Shown here one piece after another: positions 44,018 to 52,672 of a DNA stretch of 64,000 nt. How positions within the stretch are numbered: position 1 is the first letter of the stretch; every line of letters starts with the position of its first letter. Below the pieces are notes generated by a model that searched no databases, had not been told where the DNA came from, and was given only the letters and a program-made list of their open reading frames with translations. The stretch covers positions 1 through 64,000 of the forward strand of contig NZ_JAMJFL010000034.1 of NCBI RefSeq assembly GCF_023544665.1, read 5' to 3'. The translations under genes and the position numbers were made by a program. Origin of the DNA: Streptomyces sp. YS415 (GTDB taxonomy: Bacteria > Actinomycetota > Actinomycetes > Streptomycetales > Streptomycetaceae).

Positions 44018-45109
44018 ATGACGAACCTCCTGGAACCCACAGCCCTTGGCCGGCTCCCCCTCGCCAACCGTCTGGTGATGGCGCCGATGACCCGCAACCG
44101 GGCCGCCGCCGACGGCACCCCGACCGACCTGATGGCCGAGTACTACGCCCAGCGCGCCGGCGCCGGCCTGATCGTCGCCGAGGCCGCGACACCGAACGCG
44201 GTCGGACGGACGTACCCGGACATCGCCGCGATCCACACCCCCGAGCACGTGGCGGGCTGGCGGCGGGTCACCGACGCCGTGCGGGAGGCCGGCGGGCGGA
44301 TGTTCCTCCAGATCCAGCACGGCGGCCGGATCGGCCACCCCGTGAACAGCGGCCACACCCCGCTCGCGCCCTCCCCCGTCCCGCTCCCGGACACGGTCTT
44401 CACCCCGGACGGGCACCGGCCGGCCGTCGTCCCGAGGGAGATGACCGCGGACGACATCCGCGCCACGGTCGCCGACTTCGCGGCCGCCGCGCGCCGGGCG
44501 GTCGACGCCGGCTTCGAGGGCGTCGAGGTGCACTCCGCCAACGGCTATCTGCTGCACCAGTTCCTCGCCGCCAACACCAACCGCCGCACGGACGCCTACG
44601 GCGAGGACCGCACCCGGTTCACGGTGGAGGTCGTCGAGGCGGTGGCGGCCGCCATCGGCCCGGAGCGGGTGGGCGTGCGCCTCTCCCCCGGTCTCACCGT
44701 CAACGGCATCGAGGAGGGCGACACCGAGCGGCTCTACCCGGCGCTCGTCGCGGCGCTGCGCCCCCTCGGCCTCGCGTATCTGCACCTGGTGCACGCCGAC
44801 CCCGGCGCACCCCTCTTCCGGCGGATCCGCGCCTCCTGGCCGGGCACCCTCATCGCCAACCCGGTGCTGACGGAACTCACCACGGAGGCCGTGGACGCCG
44901 CCGCCCATCGGCTGCTGGACGCCGGAGCCGACCTCGTCGCGCTCGGGCGTCCCTTCCTCGCCAACCCGGACCTGGTGACCCGGCTGCGGCTCGGGGCGCC
45001 GCTGAACGAGATCCGGGACCGCTATCTGATGTACGTCGGCGGGGCGACCGGCTACACCGACTACCCCGCCCTCGGCGATCAGGAGTCCAGCGCCTCGATG
45101 GTGGCGTGA
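44018..45109 (+). CDS. Old Yellow Enzyme family alkene reductase
   Basis: A 363-residue FMN flavoenzyme reducing activated C=C bonds with NAD(P)H. Features are RLVMAPMTRNRAAADGTPT, FLQIQHGGRIGHP, GFEGVEVHSANGYLLHQFLA with the substrate-binding His-Asn pair, NRRTDAYGED, and LVALGRPFLANPDLVTRL at the FMN phosphate site. The start is fixed by the promoter, as the transcript should begin at or next to this ATG. Its last 31 bp overlap the 3' end of the convergent dipeptidase gene. It is regulated by the divergent MerR protein. Confidence 0.95.
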   Translation: MTNLLEPTALGRLPLANRLVMAPMTRNRAAADGTPTDLMAEYYAQRAGAGLIVAEAATPNAVGRTYPDIAAIHTPEHVAGWRRVTDAVREAGGRMFLQIQHGGRIGHPVNSGHTPLAPSPVPLPDTVFTPDGHRPAVVPREMTADDIRATVADFAAAARRAVDAGFEGVEVHSANGYLLHQFLAANTNRRTDAYGEDRTRFTVEVVEAVAAAIGPERVGVRLSPGLTVNGIEEGDTERLYPALVAALRPLGLAYLHLVHADPGAPLFRRIRASWPGTLIANPVLTELTTEAVDAAAHRLLDAGADLVALGRPFLANPDLVTRLRLGAPLNEIRDRYLMYVGGATGYTDYPALGDQESSASMVA

Positions 45110-46266
45110 GAGGGCGCGCGCGTGGCCTGCAGCTCACGCGCCACGTCCTCGGCCGCGCCCAGCACCCGTACGGAGTTCTGCCAGGTCAGCTTGGCCAGGT
45201 CGGCGGTGGACCAGCCGCGGTCCATGAGCTCGGCGATCAGGTTCGGGTAGCCGGAGACATCGCCCAGGCCGTCCGGGGTGAAGGCCGTGCCGTCGTAGTC
45301 GCCGCCGATGCCGAGGTGGTCGATGCCCGCGACCTCGCGCATGTGGTCGAGGTGGTCCGCCACCGTCGCGACCGTGGCGACGGGCCGCGGATGACGCTCC
45401 TCGAAGGCGCGGTGCACCCGCATCGCCTCGGCGGTGCCGGAGAGGTGGTGGAAGCCGTGCTCGCGCAGGTTCTCGTCCGCCGCGGCCGTCCAGTCGACCG
45501 CCGCCTGCAGCACGAACTTCGGCACGAACGTGACCATGGCCACCCCGCCGTTGGCGGGCAGCCGCTCCAGGACGTCGTCCGGGATGTTGCGGGGGTGGTC
45601 GCACACCGCCCGCGCCGAGGAGTGCGAGAAGATCACCGGCGCCGCGGTGGCGTCCAGCGCGTCCCGCATCGTCGTGGCGGCCACGTGGGAGAGGTCGACC
45701 AGCATGCCCGCGCGGTTCATCTCCCGTACGACCTCGCGGCCGAAGGCGGACAGGCCGCCGACGCCCGGCTCGTCGGTCGCGGAGTCCGCCCAGTCCACGT
45801 TGTCGTTGTGGGTGAGCGTCAGATAGCGCACGCCGAGCGCGTACAGGCCGCGCAGGGTGCCGAGGGAGTTGGCGATGGAGTGCCCGCCCTCCGCGCCCAT
45901 CAGCGAGGCGATCCGGCCCTCCCGCCGCGCCGCGTCCAGATCGGCGGCGGTCAGCGCGGCCCGCAGGTCGGACGGGTACCGGTCGATCAGCCGCCGTACG
46001 CAGTCGATCTGCTCCAGCGTCGCGGTGACCGGGTCCGGCAGGTCCGAGCGGACGTACACCGACCAGTACTGCGCCCCGACCCCGCCCGCGCGCAGGCGGC
46101 CGAGGTCGGTGTGGAGACGGCCGCTCTGGTCGGCGGCGATGTCCCGGGCGTCGAGGTCGTAGCGGACCTGCTCGCGCAGCGCCCAGGGCAGGTCGTTGTG
46201 CCCGTCCACCACCGGGAACTCGCGCAGCAGTTCCCGGGCCGCCGCCAGGGAGCCCATCGCCGTCAC
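45079..46266 (-). CDS. Membrane (renal) dipeptidase family metallopeptidase
   Basis: A 395-residue M19 dipeptidase with a complete binuclear zinc site: VDGHNDLPWAL (H23, D25), LMGAEGGHSI (bridging Glu), DLSHVA, FSHSSARAV and GGDYDG. It hydrolyses L-Xaa-D/L-Xaa dipeptides; a Streptomyces enzyme of this type has been structurally studied. There is no signal peptide, so it is cytoplasmic. The GTG start at 46266 overlaps the purE stop by 4 bp, suggesting coupling with the purine genes. The 3' end overlaps the convergent alkene reductase gene by 31 bp. Confidence 0.95.
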   Translation of the reverse strand: MTAMGSLAAARELLREFPVVDGHNDLPWALREQVRYDLDARDIAADQSGRLHTDLGRLRAGGVGAQYWSVYVRSDLPDPVTATLEQIDCVRRLIDRYPSDLRAALTAADLDAARREGRIASLMGAEGGHSIANSLGTLRGLYALGVRYLTLTHNDNVDWADSATDEPGVGGLSAFGREVVREMNRAGMLVDLSHVAATTMRDALDATAAPVIFSHSSARAVCDHPRNIPDDVLERLPANGGVAMVTFVPKFVLQAAVDWTAAADENLREHGFHHLSGTAEAMRVHRAFEERHPRPVATVATVADHLDHMREVAGIDHLGIGGDYDGTAFTPDGLGDVSGYPNLIAELMDRGWSTADLAKLTWQNSVRVLGAAEDVARELQATRAPSHATIEALDS

Positions 46267-46784
46267 TTCCCGAAGCCGAAGCCGTTGGACCCCTCGACCT
46301 TGGTGCGCAGGCGCCTGCCCTTCTCGGTGGCCTGGTCGTTCAGCTCCTGCTGGAACTCCCGCATCCGGCCGAGCAGTTCCTCGTCGTGGGCGGCGAGGAT
46401 CCGGGCGGCGAGCAGCCCGGCGTTGCGGGCACCGGCGACCGAGACGGTGGCGACGGGAACCCCGGCCGGCATCTGCACGATGGACAGCAGGCTGTCCATG
46501 CCGTCCAGGTACTTCAGCGGCACCGGCACGCCGATCACCGGCAGCGGGGTCACCGAGGCGAGCATGCCGGGCAGATGGGCGGCGCCGCCCGCCCCGGCGA
46601 TGATCACCTTCAGGCCGCGGTCGGCGGCCTGCTCGCCGTACGCGACCATCTCGCGCGGCATGCGGTGGGCGGAAACGACGTCGACCTCGTACGCGATCTC
46701 GAACTCGGCGAGCGCCTGCGCGGCGGCCTCCATGACCGGCCAGTCGCTGTCCGACCCCATGACGATGCCTACAACCGGGCTCAT
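46263..46784 (-). CDS. purE: N5-carboxyaminoimidazole ribonucleotide mutase
   Basis: A 173-residue class I PurE that converts N5-CAIR to CAIR in purine synthesis. It has IVMGSDSDWPVMEAAAQ, VVSAHRMPREM, IAGAGGAAHLPGMLAS, VIGVPVPLKYLDGMDSLLSI and MPAGVPVATVSVAGARNAGL. The last 30 residues form a charged helix. It overlaps purK by 4 bp upstream and the dipeptidase by 4 bp downstream. PurK supplies its substrate. Confidence 0.96.
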   Translation of the reverse strand: MSPVVGIVMGSDSDWPVMEAAAQALAEFEIAYEVDVVSAHRMPREMVAYGEQAADRGLKVIIAGAGGAAHLPGMLASVTPLPVIGVPVPLKYLDGMDSLLSIVQMPAGVPVATVSVAGARNAGLLAARILAAHDEELLGRMREFQQELNDQATEKGRRLRTKVEGSNGFGFGK

Positions 46785-47920
46785 TCGGTGATCGTGCCTC
46801 TCAGATAGCCGGCAGCGTGACGGGCGCGCTCCAGCACGTCGTCCAGGTCGTCGCCGTAAGTGTTGACGTGTCCGACCTTGCGGCCGGGCTTCACGTCCTT
46901 GCCGTACATGTGGATCTTCAGCTGGGGGTCGCGGGCCATGCAGTGCAGATACGCGGAGTACATGTCCGGGTAGTCGCCGCCGAGGACGTTGACCATCACC
47001 GTCCAGGGGGCCCGCGGGCGCGGGTCGCCGAGGGGCAGGTCGAGGACCGCGCGGACGTGGTTGGCGAACTGGGACGTGATCGCGCCGTCCATCGACCAGT
47101 GGCCGGAGTTGTGCGGGCGCATCGCGAGTTCGTTGACGAGGATGCGGCCGTCGCGGGTCTGGAACAGCTCGACCGCGAGGTGGCCGACGACGCCGAGCTC
47201 CTTGGCGATGCTCAGGGCCATCTCCTCGGCCTGGAGCGCGAGGGTCGCGTCGAGGTCGGGGGCGGGCGCGATGACGGTGTCGCAGACGCCGCCAACCTGC
47301 CGCGACTCCACCACCGGGTAGGCGACGGCCTGGCCGTGCGGCGACCGTACGACGTTGGCGGCGAGCTCGCGGACGAAGTCCACCTTCTCCTCGGCGAGCA
47401 CGGGGACGCCGGCCTTGAAGGGGGCCCCGGCCTCCGCCACGCTGTCGACCACCCACACGCCCTTGCCGTCGTAGCCGCCGCGGACGGTCTTGAGGACGAC
47501 CGGGAAGCCTGCGCCCTCCGCCGCGAAGGCCGCCACGTCCTGGGGGTCGGCGACGATGCGGTGCCGCGGACACGGCACGCCGATCGCGTCCAGCTTCGCG
47601 CGCATCACCCCCTTGTCCTGGGCGTGCACCAGCGCGTCGGGGCCCGGGCGCACGGGAATGCCGTCCGCCTCCAGAGCCCTGAGGTGCTCGGTGGGTACAT
47701 GTTCGTGATCGAAGGTGATCACATCGCACCCGCGCGCGAAGTCACGCAGCGTGTCCAGGTCGCGGTAGTCGCCGAGGACGACTTCGCTCACCACCTGGGC
47801 CGCGGAATCCTGAGGGGTGTCACTGAGGAGCTTGAACCTGATGCCGAGCGGGATGCCTGCTTCGTGTGTCATACGCGCGAGCTGGCCCCCGCCGACCATG
47901 CCGACTACCGGGAACGTCAC
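46781..47920 (-). CDS. purK: N5-carboxyaminoimidazole ribonucleotide synthase
   Basis: A 379-residue ATP-grasp enzyme using AIR, ATP and bicarbonate to make N5-CAIR. It has PVVGMVGGGQLARMTHEAGI at the N-terminus, VLKTVRGGYDGKGVWVV in the ATP-grasp core, and ILVNELAMRPHNSGHWSMDG near the active site. It overlaps purE by 4 bp, so the two enzymes are translated together. It is divergent from the GtrA gene across 86 bp. Confidence 0.96.
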   Translation of the reverse strand: MTFPVVGMVGGGQLARMTHEAGIPLGIRFKLLSDTPQDSAAQVVSEVVLGDYRDLDTLRDFARGCDVITFDHEHVPTEHLRALEADGIPVRPGPDALVHAQDKGVMRAKLDAIGVPCPRHRIVADPQDVAAFAAEGAGFPVVLKTVRGGYDGKGVWVVDSVAEAGAPFKAGVPVLAEEKVDFVRELAANVVRSPHGQAVAYPVVESRQVGGVCDTVIAPAPDLDATLALQAEEMALSIAKELGVVGHLAVELFQTRDGRILVNELAMRPHNSGHWSMDGAITSQFANHVRAVLDLPLGDPRPRAPWTVMVNVLGGDYPDMYSAYLHCMARDPQLKIHMYGKDVKPGRKVGHVNTYGDDLDDVLERARHAAGYLRGTITE

Positions 47921-48006
47921 ACCCCTAGGGTATCGGCCACCGCGGGGCGGCCTGATTCCGCTCCTGCATGCCGGTCCGCGGGCGCTCGCGCGGAGGGGTG
48001 GTTAGC

Positions 48007-48582
48007 ATGGCTTGGTTGACGAAACCGACCGACGGGGGCTTTCACTCCATGGGACGTGGTTCCTCCGAGCTGGTACGACGCTATGTGCACGAGGCCGTGA
48101 AGTTCGGCGCCGTGGGCGGCGCGGGGCTGCTCGTCAACCTCGGTGTCTTCAACCTCGTGCGGCACCTGACGGACCTGCCGGTCGTGCGGGCCAGTGTCAT
48201 CGCGACGGTGGTGGCCATCGCCTTCAACTACGTGGGCTTCCGCCACTTCACCTACCGTGACCGCGACAAGACCGGCCGCACCCGGGAAATGACCCTGTTC
48301 CTGCTGTTCAGCGGGGTGGGCCTGGTCATCGAGAACGGCATCCTGTTCGTGGCCACCTACGGCTTCCACTGGGACAGCCCGCTGCAGAGCAACATCTTCA
48401 AGTTCGTCGGCATCGGCATCGCGACGCTCTTCCGCTTCTGGTCCTACCGCACCTGGGTGTTCCGCGCGCTGCCGGCCCGGGAGGCGGCGGGCGCGGAATC
48501 GTTCCTGGATCCGGCGGCGCCGACCCCGCCGCCCGGCCCCCGGCAGGGCCGCGCCCCGCAGGCCGCGGGCCGGCGCCCGTGA
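48007..48582 (+). CDS. GtrA family membrane protein
   Basis: A 191-residue protein with four membrane segments (about 27-47, 57-77, 95-115, 127-147) and the family signature AFNYVGFRHFTYRDRD plus FWSYRTWVF. GtrA proteins are thought to move lipid-linked sugars or serve cell-surface polysaccharide synthesis. The C-terminal 40 residues are a disordered Pro/Ala/Gly tail. ATG 48007 follows GGAGGGG at 8 bp; ATG 48049 is a possible shorter start. Its position next to purK is conserved in mycobacteria. Confidence 0.9.
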   Translation: MAWLTKPTDGGFHSMGRGSSELVRRYVHEAVKFGAVGGAGLLVNLGVFNLVRHLTDLPVVRASVIATVVAIAFNYVGFRHFTYRDRDKTGRTREMTLFLLFSGVGLVIENGILFVATYGFHWDSPLQSNIFKFVGIGIATLFRFWSYRTWVFRALPAREAAGAESFLDPAAPTPPPGPRQGRAPQAAGRRP

Positions 48583-48586
48583 CGCC

Positions 48587-49855
48587 CTAGCGGACCGTGG
48601 GGGTCGCGTTCCCCGTCGGCTTGGTCGGGGTCCGCGACAGGAACAGGCCGAACACCGGCGGGGACGCCTGCAGCATCTCCAGCCGGCCGCCGTCGGCCTC
48701 CGCCAGGTCCCTGGCCACCGCCAGCCCGATGCCCGTGGAGTTACGGCCGCTGATCGCCCGCTCGAAGATACGGGCGCCCAGGTCCGCGGGGACGCCGGAG
48801 CCCTCGTCCGTCACCTCGATGACGGCCTGGTTGCCGGTGACGCGGGTGCGCAGGGCCACCGTGCCGCCCCCGTGCATCAGCGAGTTCTCGATCAGGGCCG
48901 CCAGCACCTGGGCCACCGCCCCCGGCGTGCCGACAGCGTGCAGGTGCTGCTTGCCCGAGCTCACGATCGCCCGGCCCGCGCTGCGGTACGCCGGACGCCA
49001 CTCCGCCAGCTGCTGCTGGATGACCTCGTCGAGGTCGAAGGTGACGGCGGAGCCGGTGCGGGGGTCGCGGGAGTTCGTCAGCAGCCGCTCGACCACGTCC
49101 GTCAGGCGTTCCACCTGGGTGAGCGCGATCATCGCCTCCTCCTTCACCGTCTCCGGGTCGTCGGTGAGGGTGATCTCCTCCAGCCGCATCGACAGGGCCG
49201 TCAGGGGCGTGCGCAGCTGGTGGGAGGCGTCCGCGGCGAGCCGGCGTTCCGCCGTCAGCATGCGGGCGATCCGCTCGGCGCTCGCGTCCAGCACGTCCGC
49301 CACCCGGTCCAGCTCCTGGACGCCGTAGCGCTTGTGCCGGGGCCGCGGGTCGCCGGAGCCGAGACGCTCCGCGGTCTCGGCGAGGTCGGTCAGCGGGGAC
49401 GCGAGGCGGTTTGCCTGGCGCAGCGCGAGCAGCACCGCGGCGATGACCGCCAGCAGCGCCACCGCGCCGATGATCAGCAGCGTCCGCCCGACCTCGCGGG
49501 TGACGGCCGAGCGGGGCTCTGCGACGGTGACCGTCTCGCCCTCCTCGCCGACGCGGGAGGCGCTGATGAGGTCGCCGGTGGGCTTGGTGCCGATCGTGAT
49601 GGGCCGCTCGCCGGGCACCCGGATGACGGCGTACCGGTCCTTGGGCACCTGGTCGCGCAGCATGTCCGCGGTGACCGCGCCGGTGGCGAGGAGCCTGCTG
49701 TCCACGATGGACGCGAGCCGCACCGCCTCGGAGTCCACCCGCTCCTGGGCGGTGCTGCTGATGGTGCGGGTCTCCACGATGACGAGGGAGACCCCGAACA
49801 CGGCGATCACCACGAGCACCACGGCGAGCGTGGACTGGATCAGACGGCGGCGCAT
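48587..49855 (-). CDS. Two-component sensor histidine kinase
   Basis: A 422-residue membrane kinase. Membrane segments lie at about 8-28 and 125-147, with a roughly 95-residue extracytoplasmic sensor between (ISSTAQERVDSEAVRLASIV). A HAMP domain, DHp helix with phosphorylated His (ADASHQLRTPLTALSMRLEE) and HATPase domain (ALIENSLMHGGG, DEGSGVP, STGIGLAVARDLAEADGG) follow. The ligand is unknown. The response regulator gene lies directly upstream on the same strand after 88 bp. The stop is 4 bp from that of convergent GtrA. Confidence 0.94.
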   Translation of the reverse strand: MRRRLIQSTLAVVLVVIAVFGVSLVIVETRTISSTAQERVDSEAVRLASIVDSRLLATGAVTADMLRDQVPKDRYAVIRVPGERPITIGTKPTGDLISASRVGEEGETVTVAEPRSAVTREVGRTLLIIGAVALLAVIAAVLLALRQANRLASPLTDLAETAERLGSGDPRPRHKRYGVQELDRVADVLDASAERIARMLTAERRLAADASHQLRTPLTALSMRLEEITLTDDPETVKEEAMIALTQVERLTDVVERLLTNSRDPRTGSAVTFDLDEVIQQQLAEWRPAYRSAGRAIVSSGKQHLHAVGTPGAVAQVLAALIENSLMHGGGTVALRTRVTGNQAVIEVTDEGSGVPADLGARIFERAISGRNSTGIGLAVARDLAEADGGRLEMLQASPPVFGLFLSRTPTKPTGNATPTVR

Positions 49856-49900
49856 GGACCCGTACTACCTACTCACTGTCTACTCACGGTCTCCACTCGG

Positions 49901-49960
49901 GGCTCAGCTCTTCCCGAAAGGGCTCAGCCCTTCCCGAAAGGGCTCAGCTCTTCTCGAAGC
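49901..49960. repeat. Three 20-bp tandem repeats at the 3' end of the response regulator gene
   Basis: Units at 49901-49920, 49921-49940 and 49941-49960 read GGCTCAGCTCTTCCCGAAAG with one or a few changes. The last unit (on the minus strand the first) holds the codons FEKS and the stop, so the two others are extra copies of the end of the gene. Confidence 0.9.
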
Positions 49961-50621
49961 GGAAGCCCACACCCCGCACGGTCGCGATGTAGCGGGGGTT
50001 CGCCGCGTCGTCGCCGAGCTTCTTGCGCAGCCAGGAGATGTGCATGTCGAGCGTCTTGGTGGACGACCACCACGTGGTGTCCCAGACCTCGCGCATCAGC
50101 TGGTCCCGCGTGACCACCCGGCCCGCGTCCCGGACCAGCACCCGCAGCAGGTCGAACTCCTTGGCGGTGAGCTGGAGCTCCTCCTCGCCCATCCAGGCGC
50201 GGTGCGACTCGACGTCGATCCGCACGCCGTGGGTGGCCGGCGGCTGCTGCGGCTCCGCCGCGCCGCGGCGCAGCAGCGCCCGGACCCGGGCGAGCAGCTC
50301 GGCGAGGCGGAAGGGCTTGGTGACGTAGTCGTCGGCGCCCGCGTCGAGCCCGACGACGGTGTCCACCTCGTCGGCGCGCGCGGTGAGGATGAGAATCGGG
50401 ACGCTGTGGCCCTCGGCCCGCAGCCGGCGCGCCACCTCCAGGCCGTCCATGCCGGGCAGCCCGAGGTCCAGCACGACCAGGTCGACACCGCCCTGCAGCC
50501 CGGCGTCGAGCGCCGTGGGTCCGTCCTCACGCACCTCGACCTCGTACCCTTCCCGGCGCAGTGCGCGGGCCAGCGGCTCCGAGATGGACGCATCGTCCTC
50601 GGCGAGCAGTACACGGGTCAT
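49944..50621 (-). CDS. Two-component response regulator, OmpR/PhoB type
   Basis: A 225-residue regulator. The receiver domain (1-115) has AEDDASISEPLARALRREG, phospho-acceptor Asp in DLVVLDLGLPGMDGL, and lysine in DYVTKPFRLAELLARV. The C-terminal winged helix (about 130-225) has LTAKEFDLLRVLVRDAGRVV and WLRKKLGDDAANPRYIATVR. ATG 50621 gives the standard N-terminus MTRVLLAEDD. It forms a pair with the downstream kinase. Its target genes are not visible; the adjacent divergent POT transporter is a candidate. Confidence 0.95.
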   Translation of the reverse strand: MTRVLLAEDDASISEPLARALRREGYEVEVREDGPTALDAGLQGGVDLVVLDLGLPGMDGLEVARRLRAEGHSVPILILTARADEVDTVVGLDAGADDYVTKPFRLAELLARVRALLRRGAAEPQQPPATHGVRIDVESHRAWMGEEELQLTAKEFDLLRVLVRDAGRVVTRDQLMREVWDTTWWSSTKTLDMHISWLRKKLGDDAANPRYIATVRGVGFRFEKS

Positions 50622-50821
50622 GAGCAGATGGTAGTCCGCCCATGACAAGAGCCGGGGCGTGACGGTCAGGAGTGATTCTCACCTCCCGCCTACCCGGCTC
50701 TTACCTTGGTATGGACCAGTAGGTCTGAGGTGCCATCCTGATGATGACCTTCGAAAGGGTGCACGCGGTTCCCCCGACACCTGTGATCCGCGTCTCAAGT
50801 CCTTCCATTTCCGGCACTGTC

Positions 50822-50852
50822 CTGACGTATGGTGATTGAACGCCTGTAGCAT
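50822..50852 (+). promoter_or_regulatory. Candidate promoter of the POT transporter
   Basis: CTGACG (50822-50827) and TAGCAT (50847-50852) are 19 bp apart. This predicts a leader of about 250 nt before the ATG at 51108. The 50622-51107 gap contains no gene that I can support. Confidence 0.4.
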
Positions 50853-50899
50853 CGCGGGGCCTTCGGCGAGCAAGTGACGCTGGAGGTCTCTTCCGTGTG

Positions 50900-50921
50900 C
50901 GGGCCGGTTTCCGCCGGCCCG
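50900..50921 (+). promoter_or_regulatory. Leader hairpin before the POT transporter
   Basis: A perfect 8-bp stem (CGGGCCGG with CCGGCCCG) closes a 6-nt loop. A second small stem (GCCCC/GGGGC) follows near 50943-50958. In a long leader these could be an attenuator or processing site. Confidence 0.35.
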
Positions 50922-51107
50922 GAAGGAATGACCTGTGGCCGGGCCCCGAGGACGGGGCGTGGATCCCGGTGGTCGGTGTCCCCCGCTCCGTGACCCGGAG
51001 CGAACTCCCCTGGGCGTGGGGTGGACGGCCCGGCCGCGCCGGTGCCGGCCGCCCCCCACCGGGCGCGCAACGCTCCGCCCGCGCGTCCCGACCAGCAAGG
51101 AACGACC

Positions 51108-52604
51108 ATGGCGTCCAGCCTGACGAAGGACTCGGTCACTCCGGGCACCCCCGGTTCCGAGAAGACCTTCTTCGGCCACCCCCGCGGACTGGCCACTCTC
51201 TTCATGACCGAGATGTGGGAGCGGTTCTCCTACTACGGCATGAGGGCTCTGCTCCCGCTGTACCTCGTGGCGCCGGGTGGTCTCCACCTCGACGCGGCCA
51301 CCGCCACCGCGATCTACTCCGTGTACGTGTCGCTCGTGTACCTGCTCGCCATGCCCGGCGGCTGGTTCGGCGACCGGGTCTGGGGCCCGCGCAAGACCGT
51401 CGCGGTCGCCGGTGCGGTGATCATGCTGGGCCACCTCACGCTGGCCCTGCCCTCCTCGGGCACCTTCTTCGCCGGTCTCGGCCTGGTCGCCATCGGCTCG
51501 GGTCTGCTGAAGGCCAACATCTCCACGATGGTCGGCCACCTCTACGACGGCCCGGACGACCCGCGCCGCGACGGTGGCTTCACCGTCTTCTACATGGGCA
51601 TCAACCTGGGTGCCTTCGCCGCGCCGCTGATCATCGGCACCATCGGCGAGAGCGTGGACTGGCACCTGGGCTTCGCGCTCGCCGCGCTCGGCATGGGGCT
51701 CGGCCTCGCCCAGTTCCTGATCGGCAGCCGCCACCTGGCGGAGCGCTCCAGCGTCGTCCCGACGCCGCTGTCCGCCGCGGAGAAGTCCACCACCCTGCGC
51801 AAGGCCGCCGTCTGGGCCGGTATCGCCGTGGTCTTCTACGCCGTCGTCGGCTTCTCCGGCAGCTACACGCTGAACTGGATCCTGGTCCCGCTGACCCTGC
51901 TCGGCGTGATCATCCCGACGATGGTCCTGGTCCGCATAAAGCGCGACAAGGACCTGGACCGCACCGAGCAGAAGTCGATGTCCGCGTACATCTGGTTCTT
52001 CGTCGCCGCGGCCGTCTTCTGGATGATCTACGACCAGGGCGGCTCGACCCTGTCGATCTTCGCCGACTCCTCGGCCGACAACAGCGTCCTCGGCTGGGAG
52101 TTCCCGGTCTCCTGGTACCAGTCGGTCAACCCGGTCCTGATCATGGCCCTGGCGCCGGTCTTCGCCTGGTTCTGGCTGGCGCTGAACCGGCGCGGCAAGG
52201 AGCCCAGCACGGTCGTGAAGTTCGCCTCGGGCCTGGTCCTGGTCGGCGTGTCCTTCTTCCTGTTCCTCGCCCCGCTGTCGATCGCCGAGGGCGGTCACAA
52301 GGCGGCCGCGATGTGGCTGGTGGCGATCTACTTCGTGCAGACCGTGGGTGAGCTGATGGTGTCCCCGGTGGGTCTGTCGGTGACGACGAAGATGGCCCCC
52401 GCGAAGTACGCCTCGCAGATGATGGGCGTCTGGTTCCTCGCGGTCACCGCCGGTGACGCCACCACGGGGCTGCTGTCCATCGGCGGGGTCGACCTGAACA
52501 AGACGGGCGTCGTCGCCCTGGAGGCGACCCTCGCGGTGGTCGCCGGTGTGGCGGTGTGGATGTACCGCAAGCGGGTCAAGGAGCTCATGGGCGGCGTGCA
52601 CTGA
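51108..52604 (+). CDS. Proton-dependent oligopeptide transporter (POT/PTR family)
   Basis: A 498-residue major facilitator protein with about 14 membrane segments. It imports di- and tripeptides with protons. Signatures are EMWERFSYYGMRALLPLYLV (the ExxER-type motif of segment 1), YSVYVSLVYLLAMPGGWFGD, FYMGINLGAFAAPLIIGTIG (PTR2 motif) and TVGELMVSPVGLS in segment 10. The ATG at 51108 follows AGCAAGGAACGACC. A strong terminator follows. Dipeptidases elsewhere in the window could use the imported peptides. Confidence 0.95.
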   Translation: MASSLTKDSVTPGTPGSEKTFFGHPRGLATLFMTEMWERFSYYGMRALLPLYLVAPGGLHLDAATATAIYSVYVSLVYLLAMPGGWFGDRVWGPRKTVAVAGAVIMLGHLTLALPSSGTFFAGLGLVAIGSGLLKANISTMVGHLYDGPDDPRRDGGFTVFYMGINLGAFAAPLIIGTIGESVDWHLGFALAALGMGLGLAQFLIGSRHLAERSSVVPTPLSAAEKSTTLRKAAVWAGIAVVFYAVVGFSGSYTLNWILVPLTLLGVIIPTMVLVRIKRDKDLDRTEQKSMSAYIWFFVAAAVFWMIYDQGGSTLSIFADSSADNSVLGWEFPVSWYQSVNPVLIMALAPVFAWFWLALNRRGKEPSTVVKFASGLVLVGVSFFLFLAPLSIAEGGHKAAAMWLVAIYFVQTVGELMVSPVGLSVTTKMAPAKYASQMMGVWFLAVTAGDATTGLLSIGGVDLNKTGVVALEATLAVVAGVAVWMYRKRVKELMGGVH

Positions 52605-52620
52605 CGTTGCCCGCGGCCTC

Positions 52621-52657
52621 GGGGCCGCCGTGACCCGGCGCGGGTCACGGCGGCCCC
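52621..52657. terminator. Bidirectional terminator after the POT transporter
   Basis: A perfect 16-bp stem (GGGGCCGCCGTGACCC 52621-52636 with 52642-52657) and 5-nt loop lie between two convergent genes. Confidence 0.9.
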
Positions 52658-52672
52658 GCTGCTTTGCGCCCT

